A stretch of 64,000 nucleotides of DNA from Lineus longissimus. Lineage: Eukaryota; Nemertea; Pilidiophora; Heteronemertea; Lineidae. The notes beneath the pieces are model-generated. The model had not been told where the DNA came from. It made no database searches and worked only from the letters and a program-made list of their open reading frames with translations. Both the position numbers and the translations under genes were made by a program. The DNA is taken from NCBI RefSeq assembly GCF_910592395.1, contig NC_088321.1, positions 3,102,001 through 3,166,000 of the forward strand, in the 5' to 3' direction. This document shows, one piece after another, positions 1 to 11,739 of the stretch. The stretch's first letter is position 1; the number at the start of each line of letters is the position of its first letter.

Positions 1-579
1 CTGGACGTGCTGCACACTGTTCCACATTGATGGATTTAAGACCATTCAAGCACAGACCCGGATTTACCGTCATTTAGCTCTCCGTAACAATACGATATTT
101 AGAAACAAGGAAACTATTACCCAAAAGGCATTAATAGTCTATTACAGAATAAAAGATTTTGCGCGGTGGGGCAAGATTAGCGGTGAGCGTTATTGACTTC
201 GCCAGGCGCCAACATGCTAACTTCAATAAAGTAAGCGTTAGCGTTTATCGTAGGACTTCTTAACCTCTCTTATGTCAAAATATATTTCTACTATATTTCT
301 TTGTTGATTTCGAATTTGGTGCATATAAACACTGAATAGCTACATAAAGAATACATTAATTTGGTAGATTCTGTAGAAATATGTTCGCTTTTTATAAAAT
401 TGGCACATAGCAGTAGCGTTTTTCTGGGTTCTTTTTCATATGGAAATGGTATATTTCCATGTGGTTTTATCTACGTGGTGTTGCTGATATCTGTTCATCG
501 ACGTATATATGGCGTAAATCCCATTGTCTCAGCCAGTATACGTCGATGGTGCATTCGACTATAGATCAAAACCAGTTTA
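1..579. other. Non-coding left edge
   Basis: No recognisable gene, RNA or repeat boundary is visible. The short open frames here, such as the one at 361-564, have no recognisable domain. Their low-complexity composition fits chance ORFs in AT-rich DNA. Confidence 0.4.
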
Positions 580-845
580 CAAGCGTTAAAAGTTCAAGAA
601 AGGCCTCTCTCTCAGAAAGCAGGCAAGTGACTGGTTTGCTGAGGCGAAGAGTCCTGTGTTGGTGATCAACCAGGATGTCGGGGAAGAAGAGAAGGAGTTA
701 GGTGATGAGGGACTCAGTGCCGAGGAATCTGAGCAAATTGTTGCGAATTCAGACTTTAAACTTCGAAGCCGAGGCCGAGCAAGAAAAATAAGCAGTCGCC
801 ACAGAAGAATTTAGACTTGCTCAATTTGCGGAGGAGAAAGCGTTT

Positions 846-1256
846 ATGAGCTTTAACGGCAAAGGCGAAAAGATGATTTAGAGGCTAAAAGTGAAAATCT
901 CCACTGCCAAAGCAGAACTGTTGGCTAGATTTGTGGTCCCTGTTGGAAAACCTGTTAGTGTTTATAGGTCAAAATCAAGTTGCGCGTTTCTGAATCCGAG
1001 GGCAGTGTCAGTGGGATCCTACTAGAATTGTCCTCTGAAGAGAACAGTTCTAAAATTCCAAAATCCCAGGTCAAGGTATGACATAATCATAAAGTAAGTC
1101 ATGTAATAGGTCTTGTCAACATGATGGAAGCAATTGTCTGATTACAAGGGGCAAAAGTTATAGGTGATGTCATTTTCACTGCTGTTTTAGATTTTACCAG
1201 AGATAGGCCTACAAAGTCGAAGTATTAAGTCCTAAATTCAGTTGAAAACAATTAAA
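846..1256. repeat. Direct duplication copy 1 inside BEL/Pao relic
   Basis: About 400 bp, from the phrase TGAGCTTTAACGGCAAAGGC to the phrase AAACAATTAA, recurs about 600 bp downstream at 1459-1848 with small indels and substitutions. The first part still reads as gag-like coding sequence (ISTAKAELLARF). The second part is AT-rich and non-coding. The pair looks like a tandem duplication that arose after or during decay of the retroelement. Confidence 0.8.
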
Positions 1257-1458
1257 AGTCGAATGATGGTGAAGCGAGAGGGCGTGTCAACGAGGTCAGG
1301 ACACTTGGCACTTTCGCCAACATCTTTTCATCAGGAGATCTCTTGACCCCCTATTCTCGAATATCAGGGTCAGTCGTGTGCTCTTCTACCACACACATAA
1401 ATCAAAAACTTGGCAATTTATAGGTGCCAAGTGAAAAGCCCTGAAGTTCAGGATGCTT

Positions 1459-1848
1459 TTGAGTTTAACTGCAAAAGCAAAAAAAAATGATTAAATTGAA
1501 AATCTCCACTGCCAATGTAGAACTGTTGGCTAGATTTGAGATCTAAGTTGGAATCCCGTTAGTAATACGTCAAAATCAAGTAGCGCGTTTCTGAATCCGA
1601 GAGCAGTGGGATCCTACTAGAATTGTCCTCCGAAGAGAACAGTTCTAAAATTCCAGAATCCCAGGTCAAGGTATGACATAATCATAAAGCAAGTCATGTA
1701 ATAGGTCGTGTCAGCATGATAGAAGCAATTGCCTGATTACAAGGGAAAATGTTGTAGGTGATGTCATTTTCACTGCTGTTTTAAATTTTACCAGAGATAG
1801 AAATATAAATTCGAAGAATTAAATCCTAAATTCAGAGGAAAACAATTA
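1459..1848. repeat. Direct duplication copy 2 inside BEL/Pao relic
   Basis: Second copy of the 846-1256 block, in the same orientation. Shared landmarks are CTCCACTGCCAA, CGCGTTTCTGAATCCGAG, TGGGATCCTACTAGAATTG and GATGTCATTTTCACTGCTG. Copy 2 lacks several bases present in copy 1, including the GTGTCA before the GGATCC site. The two copies have therefore diverged independently. Confidence 0.8.
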
Positions 1849-2541
1849 ATTTAGGAAAAATATTAATTTTAGTTTAGTCTGTCTGCAGTTTGGCAAAATG
1901 AATATCTCAGTTACGTTGGCCATGGGCTGTGCAGTCGAGATCATCCGACGTGACAATTTTGATTGCTGCTCTAGTTGTTGGAGATGATTCAGTTTGGGGC
2001 ATTAAGAGTGGAAGAATCAGATGTCCATCAACCATATCCCGACCAGGGCGATATGGGGTCATATCCCAACGGGCAATATGGCGTCGGGCATCTTTCAGTC
2101 GTTTGCGTGCGGAGTGAGGGCTGCAATCCCTCAAAGAAGGACTCCGAACCTCGTAGGATAGTGCCGAAGTCGACAAAGGCTGCTTCATGAGCCCAAGTCC
2201 CTTCGAACGTCATTTGATCATTCCTCCCATCCATTTGGTTGGATGTGGACTGGAATTGTTCCAGAACTGTTGAGACCTAGAACTGTTCAACTGTACCGAT
2301 AGATCTGAACAGTTCCAACAATACAATAGAAGGGAATGTTCTGTCACTGTTCCAACCAACACCACATTTCAATGGTTAGCGATGTCTAACCTAAATGATT
2401 ACATAACAGATAGATCACTGTCGTGGTCATTATAAAATGACACACCTTTATCAATAGGATTATCCACCGAAAACAAAATGAAATCGTGCCCATATCACTG
2501 ATTACCTCACCTGCCTATTCCAATCATGCAACCTGGCCCGG

Positions 2542-2582
2542 CACTCAGGATTTTAGAACTGTTCTCTTCAGAGGACAACTCT
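2542..2582 (-). repeat. Short inverted copy of the 1021-1061 segment
   Basis: The phrase AGAACTGTTCTCTTCAGAGG lies here in inverted orientation relative to both direct copies (around 1021-1061 and 1616-1657). It sits just upstream of the gag core. It suggests a local inversion, or an inverted terminal fragment of the same element. Confidence 0.6.
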
Positions 2583-4390
2583 ACTTTGAGTATTTAGATA
2601 GAGATGCGCATAAACCTAGGGTGCAAATTTCTGACATGAGTGCCTTGGTTCGCGGATGTCAACGGCAATGGAAGCCTTCCAGGACATAATCAGAAAAGAG
2701 AATGAAATAACCGAGTCGCTCGCTGGTGAAAGAAAATTTGAAAACGTCGTTGCCAGCACCAACCATTCTGTACAGTCTTTTCAGGCGACCCAATGCAGTT
2801 TAGGTTCCTTGTGCGAGCATTTGAGCATGGCGTTATCGACAGGACTGATAGCCTCAAGGATCGCATTTACTACCTCAAGCAATACACTTCTGAGGAGCCT
2901 CAAGAGTTGGTGAGAAGTTGCATCCACATTGATCCGGCAAAGGGCTACAAAAGGGCTATGGTGCTCTTGAGGTCAAACTTTGATGATGAGTACTGCATTT
3001 CTACTTCCTTCGTTGAGAGATCAGAGCAATGAAATGGCCAAATATCAAAGCAGATGATGCAGTAGGAATAAAGAAAGTACCTTGTTTTTGCTTGGTTGCT
3101 TTATAAGATAAAATACATAGAATACATGAGGGAACTCGATCGACCACCCCAAAAACATGAAGGAACTAAATTCTCTAAACTACCGTTCAAAATGAGAGCT
3201 CGATGGCAGAGCCGTGCTCTATTAGACATTTCCGATGACAACAAAAGGACAAAATTCTAAGACTTTGTCAGGTTCGTTGACAGACAGTAAATAAACCCGT
3301 GTTTGGGTCAATCGTTGACAGTAAAGACGTCTCCCAGGAAAAACCGAGCTGAAGTATAGGAATAATTCTCCGGCAAAGAGTACCTTCGTACCTTCGAGCA
3401 ACTTCGTATAAGTGTAGTTAGGCCATGTTCTGATTCAAATAGTGACAGAAGTGATGTTTGAAAAGCAGATAGTGAATCCACTACCGTGCCTGTACTACAA
3501 ACATGGCAAAGGTGTTCATGGCTTGGATGCAAACGCTTACAAAGCAAGTCAAACGATGACAAGATCAACTTTCATAGATCGCACAGGCTGTGTTTTGGCT
3601 GCTTGACAATGGTCATGTGGACATATACTGTACTGACATGTGAGGTAGATCCAAGAATTGGACACTACTGTATCGGAGGTGAGAAACTGTTGCACGTCAG
3701 GCTCGTTTTGGAATATATGCAATGCCAATCGTGCCAGTCACGGTCAGGGCTGTGAACAGTAACAAGAAGGTTGTCACGTACGCCTTTCTCGATTCAGGGA
3801 GTTCGGCTTCCTGTTGTACGAAAAAGATTAATGCGAAATCTTAAACTTCGAGGACCTAAGGTCAGAGTAAATCTATCAACATTGTCTATAAGTCTAAGTC
3901 CACTATGCGTTACTTGATGAGAGGCGTATAAGTTAGTCTGCTATGATCTGGAGTCTTCGCTAATTTAACTCCCCGCGTTGTTTACTCAGTCTGAGTTACC
4001 CGCCAGTAAGGACGACATACCTAATATAAGCAAGTGGGCATTGACAAATGGCCCTACTTGAGAGAAGTGATCATCCCAGAAATTGATGCAGACGTTGACT
4101 TGCTGCTTGGTTATAACGTACCAATGGCCATGGAACCTTGTGAGAGTATTAAAAGTCGAGACAATGGTCTGTATGCAGTTAGAACTGTCATATGTTAAAC
4201 CAGGCAATGAGGCAGGAAACATCAATAGTTTTCACGTCTCTGTGAATAAGTTGTGCTTTCAAGATGAGCAGTTAGATCAGAAAGTTAATTGTCGAACATT
4301 TGGCCACTGGTATATATGAATTGTCACAAGGTGATAACCAAGTTTTGGAATCAGCTTGAATTGGCAGGTCAGATTGCACTATGAGTGATC

Positions 4391-6149
4391 GCTGTGCTCT
4401 CAGTCGGGGTCAACACGAAAAAAAATGATTGTTTGAGTCACGTTTTTCCGTGATTCACGAACACCCATCATACCAGCAATATTTTCGTTTCATCCTTCGG
4501 TTCTATTTGTGACCGATCAAAAGTCGAGGTTCCTTAATGAGCAATGACGTCGGCGGAATCCCCAGACACAACAATAAACAACAGTGGCCACGTGAGGTGT
4601 TTGAATTTGCCCACGAAAGTGACCAAAATCCCACCGTTATGCCGATTGCGACCCTCATGAAAAGTGAATTCAAGTATTTTTCAACCCCCAACAACAACGG
4701 CGGGAAGGGACTAAACCAAATGTTTGAAGCTGTGTAAATGTCAGTTGTGCGGATATTTTTGTTTTCATGCGGAAGTCTTCTGAAACCATGCTTGTTTTCG
4801 AGTTGGGTGTCATCCAATCACGGTTTTCATTGATTCGGTTTACATGATTGAACATATCCGTTTTTTCTTGATTTGGCAAATACAGTTTTATCGTGATCTA
4901 TATGTTCTTAATGAATCACGCTTTCTTTACTGCTATCATGATTTTTCCAGATTTTTTTATTGGGATTTGATGGGAACTCGATGCCGAAAGGCCTTAAGAG
5001 ATCACCATTTGCTCTGCCTAACCAGAACGACGCTAGCTCATCATTATAATTAATTCAGAAATCTCATCCTGTTTCCAAAATACAATAGATAATACAGAAA
5101 TATATGATTGATTCATCATCTTATGTCAAATAAATAGTATATAAATTTAAAATCAACTATCAAACTGCCAAAGGAGAGCTCCTCAACGATAATTTGTGAG
5201 GAGTTTCCCATCATTGTACAAAAACCAAACGTTAGGACTGGGAGGTATCCACGTGATTTATCTGCATAATTAATTCATAATACCCCAACCGTATTCCCAG
5301 TTGAACAGCTGAGTTCCGGGGATGCTTGGAGCAGTCTGTACCGGCACACGTGCTTAACCTACCGGTATATATTCACACCAGTCATGGTGTTTACCTTCTC
5401 TGGATCCTGCATCAACAATTATTAAAACAAGGTGTTTTTTGTTGCATGGATTGAATATTGGGAACACCAAGGATGACCAGGCTGTGTGTTATGTGTAGGA
5501 AAATACACCTGGGGACCGTTGCACTCGTTGTGCTTCGTTGTTTTCTTTGCGAATAGTCCAGTAAGACATCTAAATGTGCCCATGTGATATTATACGTTGC
5601 GCCCAGTACCCATTAGGCGAATTGATTTCACCAGGATCTAATGAAATGTATCCCAACATGAAGCGATCACAGTCCGCCAAAAGCTGCTTTTGATGAGCAC
5701 GTTCAGAAACTTAAAACATATACAAATCAACTCCTGACAACAATAGACCTGAGAAGATGCAACAGACCTGAGAACATGAACATTTAGGGGTAAAAGACAT
5801 ACACGTAGGCTCTAAAGTCGTCGGATGTCGTTTCTCGTTGCTCCCATCGCGACTGAGAGACATACATTTCTTAGAAGATGATCTGCAAAGAATTCCTCTA
5901 AACTAACAATCAGGTTACATTGCCATTGCAATTGTCCCCCCCCCCCTCCCTCCCATATTCTCTGGTCATCTTTTCCATCTCTTCAAATAAGTACTTCTCC
6001 ACGGGTCAATTTCTAGTTAATTTATAATACCCCAACCGTATTCCCAAAACAAGAGGCTTTGTTCGGTCCATCTGAGTGTACACATAATTTCATATAATGA
6101 GTGCGATTACAAGTTGAAGGTTGTTACAGAGAGTAAATCTTACTTGTTG
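4391..6149. other. Non-coding stretch with a dispersed repeat word
   Basis: No protein domain was recognised. A roughly 30-bp word (TAATACCCCAACCGTATTCC) occurs at about 5277-5302 and again near 6025-6048, direct and about 750 bp apart. The segment after the first copy (5300-5370) weakly resembles the hairpin region at 27961-28053. An 11-base C run lies at 5936-5946. Confidence 0.4.
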
Positions 6150-6640
6150 CGATGGGTCATTCGACAGACTCAACCCAGTAGACAACCAGTAACTACTGCA
6201 ATATGGACATTTACATCAAATCCGTTGAAGTTCAGTTTGAGACAAACCAGTCCATTAGATGCAAGGTCACAACCTAGGACAACTAGTAAATGCTGTCTGG
6301 ACCTTTGTATCAATTCCTTTGAAGTACAGGTTGTGAAAAACCAGACCAGTCGATGCATGGTCACAACCTTGTGGCAAACAGTTAAGGCAGTAGAGACCTT
6401 TACATCAAATCATTTTAAGTGCATTTTGAGACAAACCAGCTCAGTATCAAAATGCATGGTCACAACATTGGGGCAAGTTGTAAAGGCAATCTGGACCGTT
6501 ACATCAATTCCTTTGAAGTGTAGGTTGGTTGTGACAAACTAGTCCATCGAACATGGTCCAGCCTAAGCCGGTACAGCCATGCAGTAAGTGCCGTCGGCTT
6601 TACATCAGGGACAACCAACCAGTTTCAAAGTGCAAGGCGA
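6150..6640. repeat. Tandem array, about 96-bp unit
   Basis: At least four diverged units start near 6203, 6299, 6394 and 6492. Each contains a GGACCTTTACATCAA-like box, a TTTGAAGT box, GACAAACCAG and a GCATGGTCACAACC box. The period is 95-98 bp. A 142-residue open frame across the array (6114-6542) shows internal peptide repeats because of the unit structure. It is unlikely to be a gene. Confidence 0.8.
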
Positions 6641-6985
6641 GGATCAAGTCCAAGGGGTATGATTTTCTTAGCCCGCATTGATATCCAGTAAAAAACTTAA
6701 CAGATTGATAACACTGATTATCTTGCAAACCAACTGCTACATATTGTTTTTTTTAAAGCATTAGAGTGAACATTGAATTTTTTAAAGGAATCTTCCTTTA
6801 ATGACTTCCAATGGACCGCGACTAATTCAGCGTTCAATTACCCAAATCGTCTGTCGGTTATCGAGCGGAAACGGAATTCAAGATGGCCTCCGTGGCGGCC
6901 AAGTTCCCCTAGTATTCGTCACATGACTCCAACGTCATTAGCGCCGGTAAAAGTAAACACGACCGACATGGCGTGAGTTGTCTAA

Positions 6986-7982
6986 TGCAGCGGTCAATCA
7001 GATGTCTGTACCCCCCCCCCCGGGTCAGCGGTAGACACGCACTCGACGTCGAGTTTGTGTCGAGTGCTGTGGTGCCTGATTATTTTCAAACGTCGAGTTT
7101 CTGGCGAATGGAATTGGGAAAGGTGTCGAAACGTCGTATGTCTGGGGTAGCCGGATTTTGCAAATGTCGAGTTTCTGTCGAGCGATAAACCACAAGAAAT
7201 AAAAATTAAAAGAAAATGCGGATCGTCGGCTGACGCACATGTTACGCACAGAACCGGAAAGATGGCTGCCGGCAGCAAAAGGTTGCTGGTAATTTTTTCG
7301 TTCGGAACCAGTCTCATTCATTCATATTACTGAGACTGGTATGTCACGACATTTCTCTCGTCACGAACTATATTTGGGGGCGTTGGCTTCCGGTGTCTGG
7401 TCACGTGGTTTATCGAGTTTTTCAAATAAAACATTAATTTCAAAACCGATTTCGACAAAAGAATATTAGCTTACTTAATCTGTAATGATGAAATCGACCA
7501 AACTCTAGTACTTTCTCCAAATATTTATTGTGAAAACAAACTCCTTTTTGAAAATGAGAAGGGGATTCCCAGAAATCCTCGTGCCAACAGAATACCAGAG
7601 CGTTCAGTATTGCTCAGTGCAGTGTACATCAGCTGTACATTGGGCTTCCTTCCCTATAGTGAATCGACGCATCCCCCTCGACCCTCCGTTAGGGTCGAGG
7701 TTACCTGGACTAATTTTTGTAGTGTTTACAACGTTTTTTTACAAAATATGTTGCTCTAACAATGAAATGTGAATAGACCTAATGTCTGTTCTCCCCTTCG
7801 GGCATGGTGAAACTATAGTGAACTCTGGTCTCAATTGATTTGGTGAAAACTGAGAACCTGATGAAATGATGCTTGGCAATTAGTGAGAAAGTGTCGAGTT
7901 CTGACCCTCACTTTTTTCCAAGGGGTGAATAGGTGTCGAGTGTCTGACCCCCGGGGGTACAGACATCTCATTGACCGCTGCA
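6986..7982. mobile_element. 997-bp TIR element, PIF/Harbinger-like TSD (MITE)
   Basis: Both ends begin TGCAGCGGTCAAT followed by AGATGTCTGTACCCC in inverted orientation. They are flanked by the same 3-bp word TAA (6983-6985 and 7983-7985). A 3-bp TWA-type duplication is characteristic of PIF/Harbinger elements. The inner flanks carry repeated GTCGAG words on both sides (7041-7180 and 7892-7945), like subterminal transposase-binding repeats. No transposase is encoded, so it is probably non-autonomous. The superfamily is inferred from the duplication alone. Confidence 0.75.
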
Positions 7983-9339
7983 TAAGTCAGAGAAGAAGGG
8001 TAGGTTTTATGGCAGTTGATAATGAATGCGACCAGAACCACTGAGATTTGGAGGCATATATGTCCGTAACAGGACTGACACAAAATCAACTGGAAATTGA
8101 CAAGGATCAGGGATAAATGGTGTTGTAGTTCTACCCCCTGCAGATGGGTAACCTCCAGACAGAAGTTGGGAAGAAAGTACCTTTAAGATAGAGCAAAGTC
8201 AAAATGTACGAGAATACAACTAGACTGGCACTGGGAGTGCAGTGGGCCCCCCCCCCCCCCGGAATCCCCTACCCGCATGACGCTCCAGACCAGAAAATGA
8301 TCAGTCATCAATGACTTGGCCCTAATGTGTCATGATTACGTGTTCCCTGTCATGAATGCATCTGCTGAGAAATAAGTGTTAACAAATAGCACGTGGTAAT
8401 ATTTACTGCCGCCTAAATATAGAAACAGACAATGACAGGTGGTATTTCTACTCATGAGCGATCGATCGTAAACAATGCCATGTTTTAATTCAGCGCATGT
8501 GCAGTACATCGATTCGGATCGTTGATGATCTAGCCTATCCCACCAACACCCCCCCCCCCCCCCACACACACACACAATTGGACCGCCGAAGCAAGAGAGG
8601 TTTCTCTGATAATTGACGGAACAAGTGGAAAGTCAACGGACGACGACACCCACATCCACGCACGGGCCACGGCATAATGCCCCCGATTTCTGTCGGGGGC
8701 ATAACAAAGATTTAATTATTTTTCACACCATGGGTTTGCTCTATATAAAAGAAGATGAGCCGTGATCAGCCATATCAAAGTTGTTTGCATAGTGTTCAAT
8801 GATTCCTTAACAGATCGAGGCTCTTTTCCCCAGTCAAAGACTTCCAGTGGCCCCACTGGCGTGCTTATATACTCTCAATGGATATTAAAATGATTTTGGA
8901 TGGTTGGTTATGACTTCGAAACAAATTAGTGGTAATTACTTTTATCATATACCCTAAACCTAAGTGTATAAGACAATACAAACCCCACTGCTCTTCATAA
9001 CTTTGCAGACTTTATTTTGAGAGAAATGTGCGCAAGATGCATGAAACATTTATCGCATGACATGAGCGTGCAATACAAACGTTCAATAAAAAATATTTTA
9101 TTGCACAAGAATGCTCGAGATCATTTCTCGTGCAATCCAGACTCTTGACTGTTGAAAGACAGTCGACTTTTAAGTCATTTTCATTGTCGTCCTTTTTCTA
9201 CATTATTGCGTTGGAATTCAGCCATGTCGCGAAGTCACGACGATGTCATGAGGTTGTGACGTCGTCAACTCAGGTCTCAGTAGGGAGGGTTTTTTTTGTA
9301 TTCATGCGCGGCCAACTCCTAACCGTAATTCCTAAAAAA
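7983..9339. other. Non-coding stretch with poly-C runs and a GC hairpin
   Basis: No gene recognised. It contains C runs at 8247-8260 and 8549-8563 (the latter followed by a CA microsatellite). It also holds a perfect 10-bp GC-rich hairpin at 8677-8702 (ATGCCCCCGA and TCGGGGGCAT). Confidence 0.4.
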
Positions 9340-10382
9340 TGGCCAGGGCCATTGTGCTCACCTCATGTGGAGGAAAGATGGATAAAGAGCATGGTATTGT
9401 GTCATGTAGTGTTAGGTTTGATGTAGGTCCAAGCAATTACAGTTTCCCCAAAATGGCCAATTTACAGTACATTCGACCTCTGTGACCTTGAAAAGTAGGT
9501 CAAATCAAAGAAGACCCGAGTGACACATTGAATGGTTGTTAGAATTAAATGTACCTATGATATAAAATTGGTGCCAATCGGGCAAGTCATTACTAGGAAT
9601 AATGGCATTTTGAAGAATTTAGGATTTGGCCCCCTCCCTGGAGGCCAAACGGCAAATCAGATCGCACCAAACTTCGGTACCTGAGATCACCTGACCAAGG
9701 GGTACATGTGTACTTAATTTGTGATCAATAGTCATTGCAGTTAAGAAACGTGCCATAGTTACGGCCTGACCGCGAATTTACGCCATTTGACCTCTGTGAC
9801 CTTGACAAGAAGGTCAAATTAAAAACCTGTGTGACATATACTGTATGGTGGTTAGATGTACCCATGATATCAAATTGGTGGCAATCGGGCAAGAAGTTAA
9901 GGAATAATCACATTTTTAAGGTTTTTGGATTTTGCCCCCTGGTGGTCAAGTGGTGAATCATATTGGACCAAACTTCGGTCCCTGAGATCACCTGACTAAG
10001 GGGTAAATGTGTACCAAATTTGGTATCAATAGTCATTGCAGTTTAGAAACGTGCCATCGTTACATCCTAACGGCCAATTTACACCATTTGACCTCTGAGA
10101 CCTTGAAAATGAGGTCAAATCAAAAACCCGGAGGATATATGATGCACCTTTGCTAGAAGTACCTGCCATATTTTTTTCAAAATTTCCCCACTACTATTAA
10201 GGGAGATATTGCATATTTTCACTTTTAACGTTTGGCCCCCTGGTGGCCAAACCATGAAACGAATCGGACCGAAACTTGGTCTCCAAGGTGTCATTACATA
10301 AGGGTACATGTGTACCAAGTTTCAACTCAATAGCTCTAACAGTTACGAAACGTGCCCTGCTAACGGACGACGGACGACGACG

Positions 10383-10423
<41 letters not shown>

Positions 10424-10480
10424 ACGACGGACGCCACGGTATGGGATAAGCTCACCTCTGCTAAGAGGTGAGCTAAAAAT
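9340..10480. mobile_element. Tandem-core repeat element with ACG microsatellite and 3' hairpin (pearl/HINE-like)
   Basis: Three tandem cores (about 9451-9768, 9769-10069, 10070-10361; period 300-315 bp) share TTTGACCTCTGTGACCTTGA, GGCCCCCTGG and a GAAACGTGCC tail. A GGACGACGACG microsatellite follows (10362-10432), then a perfect 11-bp hairpin AGCTCACCTCT/AGAGGTGAGCT (10449-10474). The 9-mer GCTCACCTC also lies at 9356-9364, near the probable left end. Core tandem repeats, a microsatellite and a 3' palindrome are the hallmarks described for bivalve pearl and Drosophila DINE-1/HINE non-autonomous Helentrons. Assignment to that class is an inference. Confidence 0.6.
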
Positions 10481-11345
10481 CATTGATTTCTTGGTCCTCA
10501 TAGTATGCCAGTGTTGATTTAGCAGTTGTTTTGGCAAGGACATGTTTTTTTTGAGTTTTCCGAAACCTAGAGCGCTACTCAATAGGCGCATAACAAGAAA
10601 CTACGCATTATACTGTTGTCGCCGACGTATGTGTACACTGAACTTGGGATGTGCGTCGGCCCCGTGTTGAAATGACGTCCAGCGTTAGTTGGTGTGTTTT
10701 TCGCTGATTTGTGCAAAATTCAACATATCTCAAAAGTTCAATGGTTGACCCTCGATTTTTTTAAATTTTTGTGTTGCGTAAGCAACTGTCTTTCACGGGA
10801 GGATGGTCACAGTAAGAATTATTCAGGAAGAAATGTATAATATCTGGGGTTTTCCGTGATTGTCCGGCCGAATTGGCAATATTGCCCGAAAGCTCTCGAC
10901 CTGCGGTCTCGAGTTTTCCGGTCGTAGAAAATTATCTCGTGCAATCTGGCTACCCGGAATCAGCCACTCGTGTGGTTTTCTTATTGTATCGATAATTAAA
11001 GTAATTTGTTACATTAACAATAAAATAAGACGATCCATGGCAATTTTTAAAGCTGCATTCGGTATGTGATGATTCTTAACACAGCTGGTCTTCATACAGT
11101 CAAAACGGTCAAAATTCAGATTTTGGCACAATCACTTCCAGTGAGGCTATCGATGAAATTGATTGTGGATGCTGGTTGCCAGTGGATTGACAACGGTATC
11201 AAATCAATAAGAGGAGATTCCTTACAAAGGGAATTTATCCATTAGTAACACCCATAAAGGAACATTTTACCACAAACATGAACATTGGAAGCAGTTACAA
11301 ACACACAGATCAATGGTTTGAAATTAATCACAATAGTGGCTCCAC
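10481..11345. other. Non-coding stretch with a dispersed repeat
   Basis: No gene recognised. About 70 bp at 11155-11225 (ATTGTGGATG, GGTATC, GAGATTCC in order) resembles 17745-17825, downstream of the DIRS terminal repeat. It therefore belongs to a diverged dispersed family. Confidence 0.4.
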
Positions 11346-11630
11346 ACAACGCCTATATGGGGAACTTCCATTTTTGCGGAAAAGCGACACCAAATGTCTA
11401 TTTGAGTTATTAACAAAAAGCTGAAAACACGACAATATATGTTTATTTGAGATACGAACGCCACCAAACGTCTATTTGAGTGTATGTCTATTTGAGATAC
11501 GACACAATATGTTTATTTTAGGTACGTCTCCGTTAAAACGAGCGTCACCAAACGTCCATTCGAGTCATAACACAACATAAAATGTCTATTTGAGACAACC
11601 TCTATTTATGCGGAAATAACCGCCCATACT
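11346..11630. mobile_element. Candidate small MITE sharing an end with the 30.5-kb element
   Basis: The right end (11608-11630) is identical over about 23 bp to the right end of the long-TIR element at 31395-31417 (GGAAATAACCGCCCATACT). The interior repeats the word GTCTATTTGAG several times. A possible left end near 11354 (TATATGGGGAACTTCC) is only loosely inverted. A target duplication was not found. Confidence 0.4.
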
Positions 11631-11739
11631 GTTGTCAAAAAAACGATCAAAGTTATTCGGGAAGAAAGTTTTCAAGAAACTGCACACAAAGGCCAAGGGC
11701 ACAAAGAAAGCTAAAGAAATTCGCCATGGTTTGACTAGT

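Larger units (their letters stand above)
580..4390 (+). pseudogene. BEL/Pao-type LTR retrotransposon relic (gag and protease)
   Basis: A decayed gag-pol region of a BEL/Pao (Bel-type) LTR retroelement, broken by many stops and frameshifts. Visible in order: an Arg/Glu-rich gag N-terminus (about 590-960); a DUF1759-type gag core (2656-3032) with FSGDP and RAFEHG motifs; a zinc-knuckle region with CFGCL (about 3500-3610); an aspartic protease with FLDSGSS (3712-3830); and the downstream protease segment with PYLREV, PEIDAD and NVPMAMEP (4040-4200). In this family gag packages element RNA and the protease matures the polyprotein. No reverse transcriptase, RNase H or integrase is seen after 4390, and no LTR pair was found. 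The family call rests on several motifs in the right order, so it is fairly secure. The exact ends are not. Confidence 0.75.

Noticed and set aside
10308-10591. Poly-Asp or poly-Ser frames
   Set aside because: They arise from the ACG microsatellite in two frames.
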